DNA from: a virus
DNA length: 64,000 nucleotides
IMG/VR virus record: IMGVR_UViG_3300043410_001471
Coordinates: 126,001-190,000 of that record
Strand: one strand, 5' to 3'
The notes under the pieces were generated by a model that saw only the letters and a program-made list of their open reading frames with translations, had not been told where the DNA came from and ran no database searches. Every line of letters begins with the position of its first letter. Within the stretch, counting starts at the first letter, position 1. The translations under genes were made by a program, and so were the position numbers. Shown here piece by piece: positions 17,931 through 27,465 of this stretch.

Positions 17931-20615
17931 ATGGCAGCAATATTTCAATTAAGAAGAGGTTCGGGTTCGGTATCTTTATCAGATGGCGAATTATATTTAC
18001 ATAAAACTTCGGGTTCACTTCAAGTTTCATTAGGAGATGCAAATCCGATAACTTTAGCTAGATTAGACCAACCAAACTCTGGCTCACTACATATAGCGGG
18101 CAATATTACCGCATCTAATGCATATTTTAGTGGAGATGTTGCAATTTCCGGTAATTTATTTTTAGGAAATACATCAGGAGATAACATTAGTGTTCCAGGT
18201 GTGTTTACAACTAATTTAGTTCCAGGTACAAACGGAACTTTGGATTTAGGAACAAGTGGTGCAAAATGGAGAACATTATGGGCAAATAGTGTTACGGCAT
18301 CTTTATCAGGTAGTGTAAATGGTATTGATGTTACATCTTTGAATCAAAGAGTAGGTTCTTTAGAAAGTGAAAGTAGTAGTTTAGAAACAAGAGCAGCTTC
18401 TTTAGCAATAATTTCTGGCTCATTGATATCAACCGCATCATCTCACGAAGAAAGAAATGCAAGTTTAGCAACAATAACTGGTTCTTTAATTTCAACTGCA
18501 TCATCCCATGAAACGAGAAATGCAAGTTTAGCAACGATAACAGGTTCGTTGATTCTAACCGCATCATCACATGAAGAAAGAAATGCAAGTTTAGCAACAA
18601 TTAGTGGTTCTTTAATTTCAACTGCTTCTAATCACGAACAAAGATTAACTAATTTTGAAATCGAAAGTGGTTCATATGCTAGAATAAATACAGCAAACTC
18701 ATTTGTAGGAAATCAAACTATCACAGGTTCATTAATAGTAAGTGGTTCAAATGTTGAATTAAATATTATATGGCCTGATTCTGGAAGTGAAAAGCATATA
18801 ATTAAAACAGATGGATTTACAGTTGATAATAGAGAATATGCTTATTCGGCAGTTGCGTTAGAACATTATGAAGATGGGCAAGGCGCTTTACATAACGCAT
18901 TGGCTATGTATATGTTTGACCCAACGGATACATATGGTTCATTGTTATCAGTTGGACCATACAGAGCACAAATGCAAATGTATCCATCCGGTTCTGGTGG
19001 AAATGTTGCAAATATATCGGTACAAGATTTAAAAGATGGAACGACTCAAGCATTAGTATATGCTGATTTTGTACAAATTGGAGCATTTCATGCTGAATCT
19101 ATTATTATAGGTAATAGTGGTTCGGTAATTGAAATATCCGGAAGTATTAAAAATTCACAATTAAATGCAATTGGTGTTATAACCGGTTCATTAATTAGTT
19201 CCGCATCATCACATGATGTACGATTTGCAAGTTTGGCAATCACTACCGGCTCATTAATTGAAACTGCTTCTAATCACGAACAAAGAATTGGAAGTATAGA
19301 ATCATACACATCATCTTTAAAAACAGCAATTGAATTAACTGGTTCATCTGTAACCATTTTAGGTAATTTAGTTGTTAAAGGTACACAAACTACAATCGAT
19401 TCAACAACTATTCAAATTGGTGATAATGTAATTGAATTGAATGGTTCAGCAAATACAAATGGTGGATTAATAGTTAAAGACCCTACGGGTGGTTCGATTG
19501 TATCTGGTTCATTACTATGGGATGCAACCAATGATTATTGGAAAGGTGGAATTAAAGATGGTGAATCAAAAATATTATTAGCAGGTGGAGATGATGTGGT
19601 TTCGGGTTCATCCCAAATTACATTGGAATCCATAAGTGGATTTGATACATATAATTCAGCATTAAGAGCTATCACAGGCTCATTAATTAGTTCTGCTAGT
19701 TCATTTGAAGATAGAAATTCAAATTTAGCAACTATTACGGGTTCATTAATTAATTCAGCATCTTCTTTTGAAAGTAGAAATGCAAATTTAGCAAATATTA
19801 GTGGTTCATTAATATTAACTGCATCTGCAAATACAATCTCTATATCAAATTTAAATGTAGAAACAGCAAGTTTAGAAGATAGAGCAATAGCATTAGCAAC
19901 AATTAGTGGTTCATTAATATCAACTGCTTCTTTAAATACAATCGCTATTTCAAACTTAAATAGTGAAACGGCTAGTTTAGAAGATAGAGCAGTTGCATTG
20001 GCAACAATTAGTGGTTCATTGATATTAACTGCATCTGCGAATGTAATTTCAATAACTAATTTAAATTCACTATCGGCATCGATTCTTACTCAATTACAAA
20101 CATTAGCAACTGAAACGGCTAGTTTAGAAACAAGAGCAATAGAGATTGGTATAGTAACGGCTAGTTTAATTAGTTCAGCTAGTTCATTTGAAAATAGATT
20201 TACTAATTTAGCAACTGAAACGGCTAGTTTAGAAACAAGAGCAACTCAAATAGGAATTGTATCAGCATCATTGATAGGTTCGGCATCTTCATTTGAAAAT
20301 AGATTTGCCGATTTAGCAATTGAAACTGGAAGTTTAGAAACAAGAGCAACTACTTTAGCACAAGTAACCTCATCTTTAATAAACGCTACGGCTAGTTTAT
20401 TTTGGACAGGTTCAGACCACGAGAGTAGAATTGATTTATTAGAATATACAGCATCTATTTCAGTAGGAGCTGGATTAGCAGCTGAATTTACTAAGATAAA
20501 TCAATGGACTGCATCGACTGATACGAGAATAGATGCATTGGAAGCATATTCAGCATCATACGCACAATACTTTACTTATAGTGGAAGTGAATTCCATATA
20601 GATTTTAATGTGTAA
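17931..20615 (+). CDS. Large repeat-rich tail fibre protein
   Basis: 894 residues. The N-terminus MAAIFQLRRGSGSVSLSDGELYLHKTSG is a variant of the shared attachment segment. Four 21-residue repeats of ASLATITGSLISTASSHEERN type occupy about 155-238, and more repeats of GSLI-SASSFE-R and TASLETRA occur at 575-820. A globular domain lies at about 270-400 (VELNIIWPDSGSEKHIIKTDGF ...), followed by the GTQTTIDSTTIQIGDNVIELNG module shared with the fibre at 14250. A long trimeric coiled-coil shaft is the likely architecture. It ends HIDFNV. Confidence 0.78.
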   Translation: MAAIFQLRRGSGSVSLSDGELYLHKTSGSLQVSLGDANPITLARLDQPNSGSLHIAGNITASNAYFSGDVAISGNLFLGNTSGDNISVPGVFTTNLVPGTNGTLDLGTSGAKWRTLWANSVTASLSGSVNGIDVTSLNQRVGSLESESSSLETRAASLAIISGSLISTASSHEERNASLATITGSLISTASSHETRNASLATITGSLILTASSHEERNASLATISGSLISTASNHEQRLTNFEIESGSYARINTANSFVGNQTITGSLIVSGSNVELNIIWPDSGSEKHIIKTDGFTVDNREYAYSAVALEHYEDGQGALHNALAMYMFDPTDTYGSLLSVGPYRAQMQMYPSGSGGNVANISVQDLKDGTTQALVYADFVQIGAFHAESIIIGNSGSVIEISGSIKNSQLNAIGVITGSLISSASSHDVRFASLAITTGSLIETASNHEQRIGSIESYTSSLKTAIELTGSSVTILGNLVVKGTQTTIDSTTIQIGDNVIELNGSANTNGGLIVKDPTGGSIVSGSLLWDATNDYWKGGIKDGESKILLAGGDDVVSGSSQITLESISGFDTYNSALRAITGSLISSASSFEDRNSNLATITGSLINSASSFESRNANLANISGSLILTASANTISISNLNVETASLEDRAIALATISGSLISTASLNTIAISNLNSETASLEDRAVALATISGSLILTASANVISITNLNSLSASILTQLQTLATETASLETRAIEIGIVTASLISSASSFENRFTNLATETASLETRATQIGIVSASLIGSASSFENRFADLAIETGSLETRATTLAQVTSSLINATASLFWTGSDHESRIDLLEYTASISVGAGLAAEFTKINQWTASTDTRIDALEAYSASYAQYFTYSGSEFHIDFNV
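18395..18646 (+). repeat. Four in-frame 63-bp repeats in the fibre gene
   Basis: Each copy encodes 21 residues of the ASLATITGSLISTASSHEERN type. These are coding shaft repeats, not a CRISPR array. Confidence 0.75.
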
Positions 20616-20631
20616 TTTTCATAAAAAAATA

Positions 20632-20641
20632 GATATTTATA
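20632..20641 (+). promoter_or_regulatory. Late-type promoter motif (GATATTTATA)
   Basis: Matches 9 of 10 positions, 42 bases upstream of the next fibre gene. Confidence 0.6.
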
Positions 20642-20683
20642 AACATATAATTAATTAATCGTACTAAAAAAAAGGTAAACTAG

Positions 20684-22378
20684 ATGGCACTTAAATTTAG
20701 ACGTGGGACAACCGCACAAAAATCAGGTTCGTTAGCATTCGGAGAACCATATGTGAACACCACATTGGGGACATTACAAATCGGACTTGATACCGGAGAT
20801 GTAACACTTGCATCTTCAAATGGTTTAATTTCCGGCTCATCTCAATTGACAAGTTCTTATGATGAAAGATACGAAACACAGGGTAGAGGTATCATCTCAT
20901 CATCTGCGCAAATCGATTTATTGTTCGATATAGATGGTTTAGTTAGTGGTTCATCTCAAATCACTTTACAATCTACCACTGGATTTACTACATACGATTC
21001 AGCATTATCTACTATTACAGGTTCATTGATTAGTTCAGCTTCCGCTAATACTATATCAATAAATAATTTAAATTCATTTAGTGGGTCACAATTAACTCAA
21101 AATGCAAGTTTAGCAACGATTAGTGGTTCATTGATTAGTTCAGCATCAACTGCAAAAACTACAAATGATTCTCAAGATACTTCGATAGCAAATCTAAATT
21201 CATATACCTCTTCTTTACAAGCGGGTATTCAAATGACAGGTTCGACAGTTTCTTTCTTAGGAAATATCATAGTATATGGTACACAATCTGTAATCAATTC
21301 ACAAAATGTTTCGATTTCGGATAATATTCTTTATCTATCACCAACTGCATCTATTGATAATGATTTGGGTATTGTAGGACATTACAATGATGGAACATAT
21401 AGACACGCTGGTATCTTTATGGATGCTAGTGATGGTCATACTTGGAAAGTGTTTAATGGTTTAACTGATGAGACATCTGCGCAAGTAGATGTTAATGGTA
21501 ATGGATTTACATTAGCAGATTTCAAAGCAGGTGCAATTACAGGTACTTCATTCAATGGTACAATAAACGCAACAAATGGTGTAGTTTCCGGCTCATCTCA
21601 ATTAATTGGAATATTAGGTTCATTGAACACATATACAGGTTCAAATGATACTACTAATACGACACAAAATACAAGATTAACGGCATTAGAAGCATCAGCA
21701 TCTACTGCATTATCTACAAATAATACACAAGATACTTCAATTACAAATATAAATTCATTCACTTCTTCAATCAATACAACGATTAAGAATAAATTGAATA
21801 CCGAAACTGTAATTAGTGGTTCTTCGCAAGTTCAATTGGGTTCAGCAAGTGGTAATATCGCTTTAGCAACTCAAACAACAGGTGATTATGTTGCAAGTTT
21901 AGTAGCTGGTACGGGTGTAACAATTACAAATAATAGTGGAGAAAATGCAACTCCGACAATTGCAATTGGACAAGCGGTAGCAACTACATCAACACCAACA
22001 TTTGGTAATTTAACAATTAACGGAACTATCACGGCAACGGGTGATATTACCGCATACTATACTTCAGATAAAAGACATAAGAATAACATTCAAACTATAC
22101 CAAACGCTTTAGAGAAAGTATCTAAATTAAACGGTGTAACTTGGGAATGGAATGAAGATGTAAATGAAGTAACTAAATCAACACCTAAGACTGGTTTAAT
22201 CGCACAAGAAGTTCAGGAAGTTTTACCTGAAGTAGTTGTTGAAAGAGAAAATGGTTTCTTAGGATTAGACTATTCAAAAATGATGGGTCTAATGGTTGAG
22301 GCAATTAAAGAACAACAAACGCAAATACACAATTTAACTTTACAAATAGAAGAGTTAAAGAAGCAAAAAGGGTTATAA
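20684..22378 (+). CDS. Tail fibre with C-terminal S74 self-cleaving chaperone
   Basis: 564 residues. The N-terminus MALKFRRGTTAQKSGSLAFGEPYV is the shared attachment type. Residues ~185-300 repeat the YGTQSVINSQNVSISDNILYLSP ... HYNDGTYRHAGIF module of the fibre at 9676. The last 105 residues are an intramolecular chaperone of peptidase family S74, beginning TSDKRHKNNI; S461 and K463 are the probable catalytic dyad, with GLIAQEVQEVLPEVV and LDYSKMMGLMVEAIKEQ as further hallmarks. The chaperone trimerises the fibre and then cuts itself off before S461. It is the only fibre here with this domain. Confidence 0.85.
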   Translation: MALKFRRGTTAQKSGSLAFGEPYVNTTLGTLQIGLDTGDVTLASSNGLISGSSQLTSSYDERYETQGRGIISSSAQIDLLFDIDGLVSGSSQITLQSTTGFTTYDSALSTITGSLISSASANTISINNLNSFSGSQLTQNASLATISGSLISSASTAKTTNDSQDTSIANLNSYTSSLQAGIQMTGSTVSFLGNIIVYGTQSVINSQNVSISDNILYLSPTASIDNDLGIVGHYNDGTYRHAGIFMDASDGHTWKVFNGLTDETSAQVDVNGNGFTLADFKAGAITGTSFNGTINATNGVVSGSSQLIGILGSLNTYTGSNDTTNTTQNTRLTALEASASTALSTNNTQDTSITNINSFTSSINTTIKNKLNTETVISGSSQVQLGSASGNIALATQTTGDYVASLVAGTGVTITNNSGENATPTIAIGQAVATTSTPTFGNLTINGTITATGDITAYYTSDKRHKNNIQTIPNALEKVSKLNGVTWEWNEDVNEVTKSTPKTGLIAQEVQEVLPEVVVERENGFLGLDYSKMMGLMVEAIKEQQTQIHNLTLQIEELKKQKGL

Positions 22379-22381
22379 TTA

Positions 22382-23380
22382 ATGTATGATGTTTACTACA
22401 CCACCGCTGGAGGACCTTGGTTCAACAGCGGTGCTGATATATGGGTAACTAATTGGATAAAAGAAGTGGCACCTCATTTAGAAGTGAAGCCACTTCTTCT
22501 TTTCCATAGACATAAACCCCAAAACTACGAAGAATTTCCAATCGATATTGACCATATTTGGGAAACATCGGAAGATGAAATAATAAAAATATTAGATAGT
22601 GCTAGAAGGATACACATACTACATGGTCATTATACTCCAACCAGAGCTATTCATCAAAATTTGGAAAAGATTGATTCAATCGTTTTTCACAATTTAACAA
22701 AAGTGTCTTTGATGGCACAAATACAAAAAGATGAATACCTACATTGGTATGGTAATTGGGAATATGAATCTGAATTAATAGATAAGATTAAACATAAAGT
22801 TTGGGTAGGATTATATCATTTTCCATATAAAACGGAAAACTTACATCACATTCCAAATAACTACGAATTTATACAAAACAACGAACTTTCGAAATCCACA
22901 CAAATTGGATATGCGGCAAGAGTTGAAGGTAGAAAAAATGTAGAATATATGGATGGGTTAGGTGGATATATTTCAACTAATTCAGAAACATTTAACAAAT
23001 ACTACAAAAAGAAGTATGGTTTCAAATTCGAAAAAGCCAAAGTTTACAAATTTGATTACAAATTTAAAGAAAGGTTCTATGGACTTGATTGGGGAATCTC
23101 TCATTCTTGCTTTCAGCACGAACCCTTCGGATACGGAATATTTGAGGCAGTTGATTTCGGAAAGCTTCCCATACTACATGAGAATTGGCATGTTCCACTT
23201 GACTACAAATACAAAGCTAGTGATGCGGAATCATTTAAAAAGACCTACCAAACGATTTGTGAGGATGATTACGAAACCCGTAAAAAGGAATTCGAAAAAC
23301 TTAAAAATTGGATGATAGACCACTTCGGAAATAAAGATGTGTGGAAAGAAAAACTTTTAGATATTTATAACGGAGAATAA
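22382..23380 (+). CDS. GT-B type glycosyltransferase (GT4-like)
   Basis: 332 residues. Starts MYDVYYTTAGGPWFNSGADIW, like an N-terminal GT-B glycine loop, and has a C-terminal nucleotide-sugar-binding motif HEPFGYGIFEAVDFGKLPIL (E-x7-E pattern). It begins 3 bases after the S74 fibre gene stop and is followed by the Hint-LamG gene. Position in the fibre cluster suggests it glycosylates fibres or another virion protein; it could also modify host surface glycans. A GC-rich hairpin lies within its first 18 codons. No membrane segment. Confidence 0.7.
   Translation: MYDVYYTTAGGPWFNSGADIWVTNWIKEVAPHLEVKPLLLFHRHKPQNYEEFPIDIDHIWETSEDEIIKILDSARRIHILHGHYTPTRAIHQNLEKIDSIVFHNLTKVSLMAQIQKDEYLHWYGNWEYESELIDKIKHKVWVGLYHFPYKTENLHHIPNNYEFIQNNELSKSTQIGYAARVEGRKNVEYMDGLGGYISTNSETFNKYYKKKYGFKFEKAKVYKFDYKFKERFYGLDWGISHSCFQHEPFGYGIFEAVDFGKLPILHENWHVPLDYKYKASDAESFKKTYQTICEDDYETRKKEFEKLKNWMIDHFGNKDVWKEKLLDIYNGE
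22402..22433 (+). repeat. GC-rich hairpin inside the glycosyltransferase start
   Basis: CACCGCTG (22402-22409) is perfectly complementary to CAGCGGTG (22426-22433), with a further short inner stem. It begins 20 bases after the start codon's first base and could affect translation initiation or termination of upstream transcripts. Confidence 0.5.
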
Positions 23381-23390
23381 TACTTAACAA

Positions 23391-25118
23391 ATGGCAAGAA
23401 CAAATTTATCATTAGGTAACTTATATAGAGCAGTAAGTGGTTCAGTTAGAGCTGGGGCAGTTTCATTGGGTGGTTTATCCGGTGGAACATCAAATAGTTC
23501 TATGATTGGATTCGCAACTGATGCAATTAGTATAAGTTTACCAACATATACATACATCGTAGAAAGTACTACGGAAAATGCACAATTTTCATTTTCAACA
23601 ACAGGCTCATTGTTCTATTCTAAAGTACAAGGTGTAGCAAACAATTTTACTTGTTCATTTAATAATGCAAACTTTTCAGTAGGTTCACAAACTAAAACTT
23701 CTGGACCATCGGTATTTCCAATCACACCGGCAGCAATTAACGCTTCAAACTATTCCGAAGCATCCGCTACTTTAACTATGGCATACGCTGATGGGTATAA
23801 CACTGCGGCAACAAATTACAATACACCATCTACAAAAGTATTATATGCAGTAGATGTTTATAATACAATTAACCAACCTGATTTTTGTTTATTATTTGGT
23901 ACACAAATTCAATTAGAAGATGGTACATCGGTAAATGTTGAAGATTTGAATGTGGGTGATGTGATTAAGGCGTGGGTGCCAGCAGGATTGCCTGATGAAA
24001 CTCAAGACCCTGAATCGGACCAAGTTGATTGGAGATTCTATCATACATCTATTTTATCAGGTTCTGCACAAACTGTAACTGTAAAAGATGTTACATTTAA
24101 TTTTGCCGAAGGATATTTCTCTATTAATAATGGATTGATTAAAGCAACCGAAACCCATCCTCTGTATGTTTGGGATAATGAGATTGAAAAATACAAATTC
24201 AAAAATATAGGAGATATATTGCCTGGTGATAGATTGGTAATGGAAGATGAAACTGAAATAGATGTAACGAATATAGAAGTTGTCATTGAAGATGTTGAAA
24301 TTGTAACTGTGAATGTTGAAAATGCCGATGTGTATATTTCAAATGGTTTAATTTCTCATAATAAGGGAACAACGGCACAACCATTTATCCCATCTTCGGG
24401 TTTGAGAATGTACTTAGACCCATCGAAGGCAGCATCTACATCAGGAACCGATACAGCAGACTGGTTAGATTTGGGTGGATATGGAACAGGTGTTAGACCT
24501 GCAGCCGTAAGTAACGCAGCCGGAATTAGTGGTGGAAATCCAACTTATAATAATGGTGCAACTAGAATTGATAAATATTGGTCTTTATCTACTAATAAGT
24601 TTTGGTACAAAGATGGTACAACCAACATTAATGGTGGATATACACAATTTAATACATCAGCATATTCGGTGATAGCTTGGGTAAGATTTACATCGCATCC
24701 TTCAAATGGATATTATCAAATATTTAATAAACAAACTACATCTGGAACTGCAAATAGAATCATATCACTTTATTTAAATTCAAATGGTAGTGGTACTTAT
24801 TTTATACATGATGGAACAAATGTTCAATATAGTAGTAGTACATTTACATTGAGTTTGAACACTTGGTATATGATTTCGTATACTGCGGCATTAAATGGTA
24901 CGAATGTAGGATATACCGATAAAACATCGAGAGGAACTATATCAAATGGTTCACAAGATTATACTACATCGGCATTGATTCAAGTTGGTGGTAACTTTGC
25001 AGAAAATGGTTATTACTTTAATGGACAAATGGGGCCTGTATTATTCTACAATAGACAATTAAGTGGAACTGAAATAGGACAAGTATATGATTATTTCCAA
25101 CCAACATATCGACCTTAA
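23391..25118 (+). CDS. Tail protein with Hint (intein-like) and LamG domains
   Basis: 575 residues in three parts. Residues 1-165 are a Ser/Ala/Thr-rich tail-type domain. Residues 166-324 are a Hint domain: it starts at C166 (CLLFGTQIQLEDGTSVNVEDLNVGDVI), has the block-B TETH motif (T253, H256) and ends VYISNGLISHN (H323, N324). Residue 325 is Lys, not Cys/Ser/Thr, so canonical splicing is not expected; cleavage as in bacterial intein-like domains is more likely. The C-terminal ~240 residues (GLRMYLDPSKAAS ... DWLDLGG) look like a LamG/concanavalin lectin fold. No homing endonuclease is inserted. It is the last gene before the sheath. Confidence 0.8.
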   Translation: MARTNLSLGNLYRAVSGSVRAGAVSLGGLSGGTSNSSMIGFATDAISISLPTYTYIVESTTENAQFSFSTTGSLFYSKVQGVANNFTCSFNNANFSVGSQTKTSGPSVFPITPAAINASNYSEASATLTMAYADGYNTAATNYNTPSTKVLYAVDVYNTINQPDFCLLFGTQIQLEDGTSVNVEDLNVGDVIKAWVPAGLPDETQDPESDQVDWRFYHTSILSGSAQTVTVKDVTFNFAEGYFSINNGLIKATETHPLYVWDNEIEKYKFKNIGDILPGDRLVMEDETEIDVTNIEVVIEDVEIVTVNVENADVYISNGLISHNKGTTAQPFIPSSGLRMYLDPSKAASTSGTDTADWLDLGGYGTGVRPAAVSNAAGISGGNPTYNNGATRIDKYWSLSTNKFWYKDGTTNINGGYTQFNTSAYSVIAWVRFTSHPSNGYYQIFNKQTTSGTANRIISLYLNSNGSGTYFIHDGTNVQYSSSTFTLSLNTWYMISYTAALNGTNVGYTDKTSRGTISNGSQDYTTSALIQVGGNFAENGYYFNGQMGPVLFYNRQLSGTEIGQVYDYFQPTYRP

Positions 25119-25140
25119 TTGATGTTTTGGAAATAAATTT

Positions 25141-25150
25141 TATATTTATA
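25141..25150 (+). promoter_or_regulatory. Late-type promoter motif TATATTTATA
   Basis: Perfect match, 36 bases upstream of the tail sheath gene. Confidence 0.65.
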
Positions 25151-25186
25151 TTGAGATAATAAAAATTTTTAAAATAAGCATATAAA

Positions 25187-27418
25187 ATGGCAGAAAAAAT
25201 AGTATCACCGGGAGTTTTTACAAAAGAAAACGACCTTTCATTTTTACAGCAAGGTGTAGCTGAAATCGGTGCAGCATTTATTGGTCCTTTTAAAGAAGGT
25301 CCGTTAGTTCCAACAATTGTTAATTCTCAAGCAGAATTCGAAACATTGTTTGGTTCGGTTGATGACACTTATTATACTCCTTTAGCAGTACAATCATATT
25401 TAAGAGAAGCAGGAACTGCAACAATTTGTAGAGTAGCAGGTATTGGTGGTTATACCGAAACCGCTCCTTTATTATTAACTGCAACTTCTGGTTCAGTAAG
25501 TGCATCTTTAGGTATTTTATTTAATACTTCAGGAAGTGCAAATGGTGGGTTTGCAACTGCATCTGTAACATCTTCAGCAGCAGGTGATTTCGTAATACAT
25601 GATGGATATGGTTCGCATATTTCAGCATCATTGGATGTAGCTGATACAAACGATATTGAAGCAGTATTTGGAACATCGGCATTTGGAGCTAAGAAAGCAT
25701 ATTCATATGGATTCTTTAAAAATTCATCTATAACTTTTGATTCAGCAGTTTCAGCATCTGTAACTGTATTAGGAAATCAATTGTTCACATTTGATGCACA
25801 AGAAGCATTGACACCAATGATTAAATCACAAACGATTAGTGGTGATAGATACGATTTATTCCAATTAGAAACTTTAGGAGCAGGTAATGCAGCAAATACT
25901 AAAGTTAAAATTGGTATTACAAATATTAAAGCAGCAGGTAGTGTAAATGGTACTGATTATGGTACATTCACTATTGTTGTAAGAGATTACGCTGATACAA
26001 ACAAAAAGAAAGCAGTATTAGAAACTTGGTCAAATGTTAATTTAGACCCTAACTCTCCTAACTTTATTAGTAGAGTAATCGGTGATAGAAAATTAACAAT
26101 TGATTCTGAAGGTAAAATAAGTGAAACAGGTGATTGGGTAAATAACTCAAAATATGTTAGAGTTGCAAACTTAAATGTAGCAGCTCCGGTACAAGCAGTT
26201 CCATTCGGACACGCAGCTTATACATTGCCAGTATCTGCATCAGCAGGTGTTGGGGCATTAATTCCATCTGTAACATTTGTAACTTCATCAGCAACACAAT
26301 ATGGTGGTATTGATTTAGATAACAATACTGACAACGCAATTTACTTAAAGCCAATTCCGACTGGAGCTGGTGTGGGTTCTAACTCCGTATTTGGATTAGA
26401 TGCATCAAATGGTGGTTCGTTATCAGTAGGTTCTACTTTAGCACAATTTGTTGTAGCATTCCAAGAAGGTTTTGATGGTGTAAATCCAGCAACTCCAATC
26501 TACAAAGGAAGTGATATATCAGCTGGAAACTCACAAGGTTTCAACTTATCTTCTTCAACTGCAAGTGGTTCAGTTGCATACGCTAAACATATCGCAGCAT
26601 TATCAAACGCAGATGAGTGGGATATTAATATGGTTGTAACTCCAGGTGTTATCAGAAGATTACACTCTTCAGTAGCAACTTCAGTATTGGATATGGTTGA
26701 AGCAAGAAATGATTGTTTCTACATTATGGACCAAACAGCGGCTGGTGATTCAATCTCACAAGCTACTACTCAATCTGACGCTGTAGATTCAAATATGGCA
26801 GCAACTTATTATCCTTGGATTAAGACTGTTGATACAAATACTAACAAATTAATTTCAGTTCCACCATCAGTATTATTACCTGGCGTATTCGCTTCTAACG
26901 ATAGAGTAGCAGCAGAATGGTTCGCACCAGCCGGTTTAAATAGAGGTGGTTTGACAGGAGCAGTTAGTGTATTGAATAGATTAACTCAATCTGAAAAAGA
27001 TACATTATATGAAGGAAAGGTAAACCCAATCGTTCAGTTCCCAGGACAAGGTATCGTAGTGTTCGGACAAAAAACATTACAAGATAAACCATCGGCATTG
27101 GATAGAATCAATGTAAGAAGATTATTATTAACTGTTAGAAAATACATCGCATCTACTTCGAGATATTTAGTGTTCGAACAAAACACATCAACTACTAGAA
27201 ATAGATTCTTAAATATTGTAAACCCTTATTTGGAATCAATCCAACAAAGACAAGGTTTATACGCATTTAGAGTTGTGATGGATGATTCAAACAACACACC
27301 GGATGTAATTGATAGAAACATTATGAAAGGGGCTATCTACTTACAACCAACTAAGACAGCTGAATTCATTCAAATCGATTTCAACATCTTACCAACTGGT
27401 GCAAGTTTTAACGGATAA
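25187..27418 (+). CDS. gp18: Tail sheath protein, gp18-like
   Basis: Contractile sheath subunit that drives injection. 743 residues (T4 gp18: 659). The N-terminal VSPGVFTKENDLSF and AAFIGPFKEGP, and the C-terminal block QGIVVFGQKTL ... DRINVRRLLLTVRKYI ... FEQNTSTTRNRF, are diagnostic of sheath proteins. The protease-resistant middle (about 90-330) is variable, as in the family. A late-type motif precedes it and the tube gene follows 47 bases later, the T4 18-19 order. Confidence 0.96.
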   Translation: MAEKIVSPGVFTKENDLSFLQQGVAEIGAAFIGPFKEGPLVPTIVNSQAEFETLFGSVDDTYYTPLAVQSYLREAGTATICRVAGIGGYTETAPLLLTATSGSVSASLGILFNTSGSANGGFATASVTSSAAGDFVIHDGYGSHISASLDVADTNDIEAVFGTSAFGAKKAYSYGFFKNSSITFDSAVSASVTVLGNQLFTFDAQEALTPMIKSQTISGDRYDLFQLETLGAGNAANTKVKIGITNIKAAGSVNGTDYGTFTIVVRDYADTNKKKAVLETWSNVNLDPNSPNFISRVIGDRKLTIDSEGKISETGDWVNNSKYVRVANLNVAAPVQAVPFGHAAYTLPVSASAGVGALIPSVTFVTSSATQYGGIDLDNNTDNAIYLKPIPTGAGVGSNSVFGLDASNGGSLSVGSTLAQFVVAFQEGFDGVNPATPIYKGSDISAGNSQGFNLSSSTASGSVAYAKHIAALSNADEWDINMVVTPGVIRRLHSSVATSVLDMVEARNDCFYIMDQTAAGDSISQATTQSDAVDSNMAATYYPWIKTVDTNTNKLISVPPSVLLPGVFASNDRVAAEWFAPAGLNRGGLTGAVSVLNRLTQSEKDTLYEGKVNPIVQFPGQGIVVFGQKTLQDKPSALDRINVRRLLLTVRKYIASTSRYLVFEQNTSTTRNRFLNIVNPYLESIQQRQGLYAFRVVMDDSNNTPDVIDRNIMKGAIYLQPTKTAEFIQIDFNILPTGASFNG

Positions 27419-27429
27419 TTTGAAAAACA

Positions 27430-27439
27430 AATATTTATA
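27430..27439 (+). promoter_or_regulatory. Late-type promoter motif (AATATTTATA)
   Basis: Matches 9 of 10 positions, 26 bases upstream of the tube gene, giving it a transcript separate from the sheath. Confidence 0.6.
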
Positions 27440-27465
27440 ATAGAAACAACTAAATAGAGAATAAA

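Noticed and set aside
18395-18646. Regularly spaced repeats as a CRISPR array
   Set aside because: Repeats are contiguous 63-bp in-frame units encoding fibre shaft sequence, without unique spacers or palindromic repeats.
22962-23315. 117-codon plus-strand ORF inside the glycosyltransferase
   Set aside because: The host frame has clear GT-B motifs across this span; the second frame shows no recognisable domain.
23886-24362. Complete self-splicing intein
   Set aside because: The residue after the terminal Asn is Lys and no homing endonuclease is inserted, so cleavage without ligation is more likely.
9676-25118. Diversity-generating retroelement acting on fibre or lectin genes
   Set aside because: No reverse transcriptase gene and no template/variable repeat pair were seen in the window.
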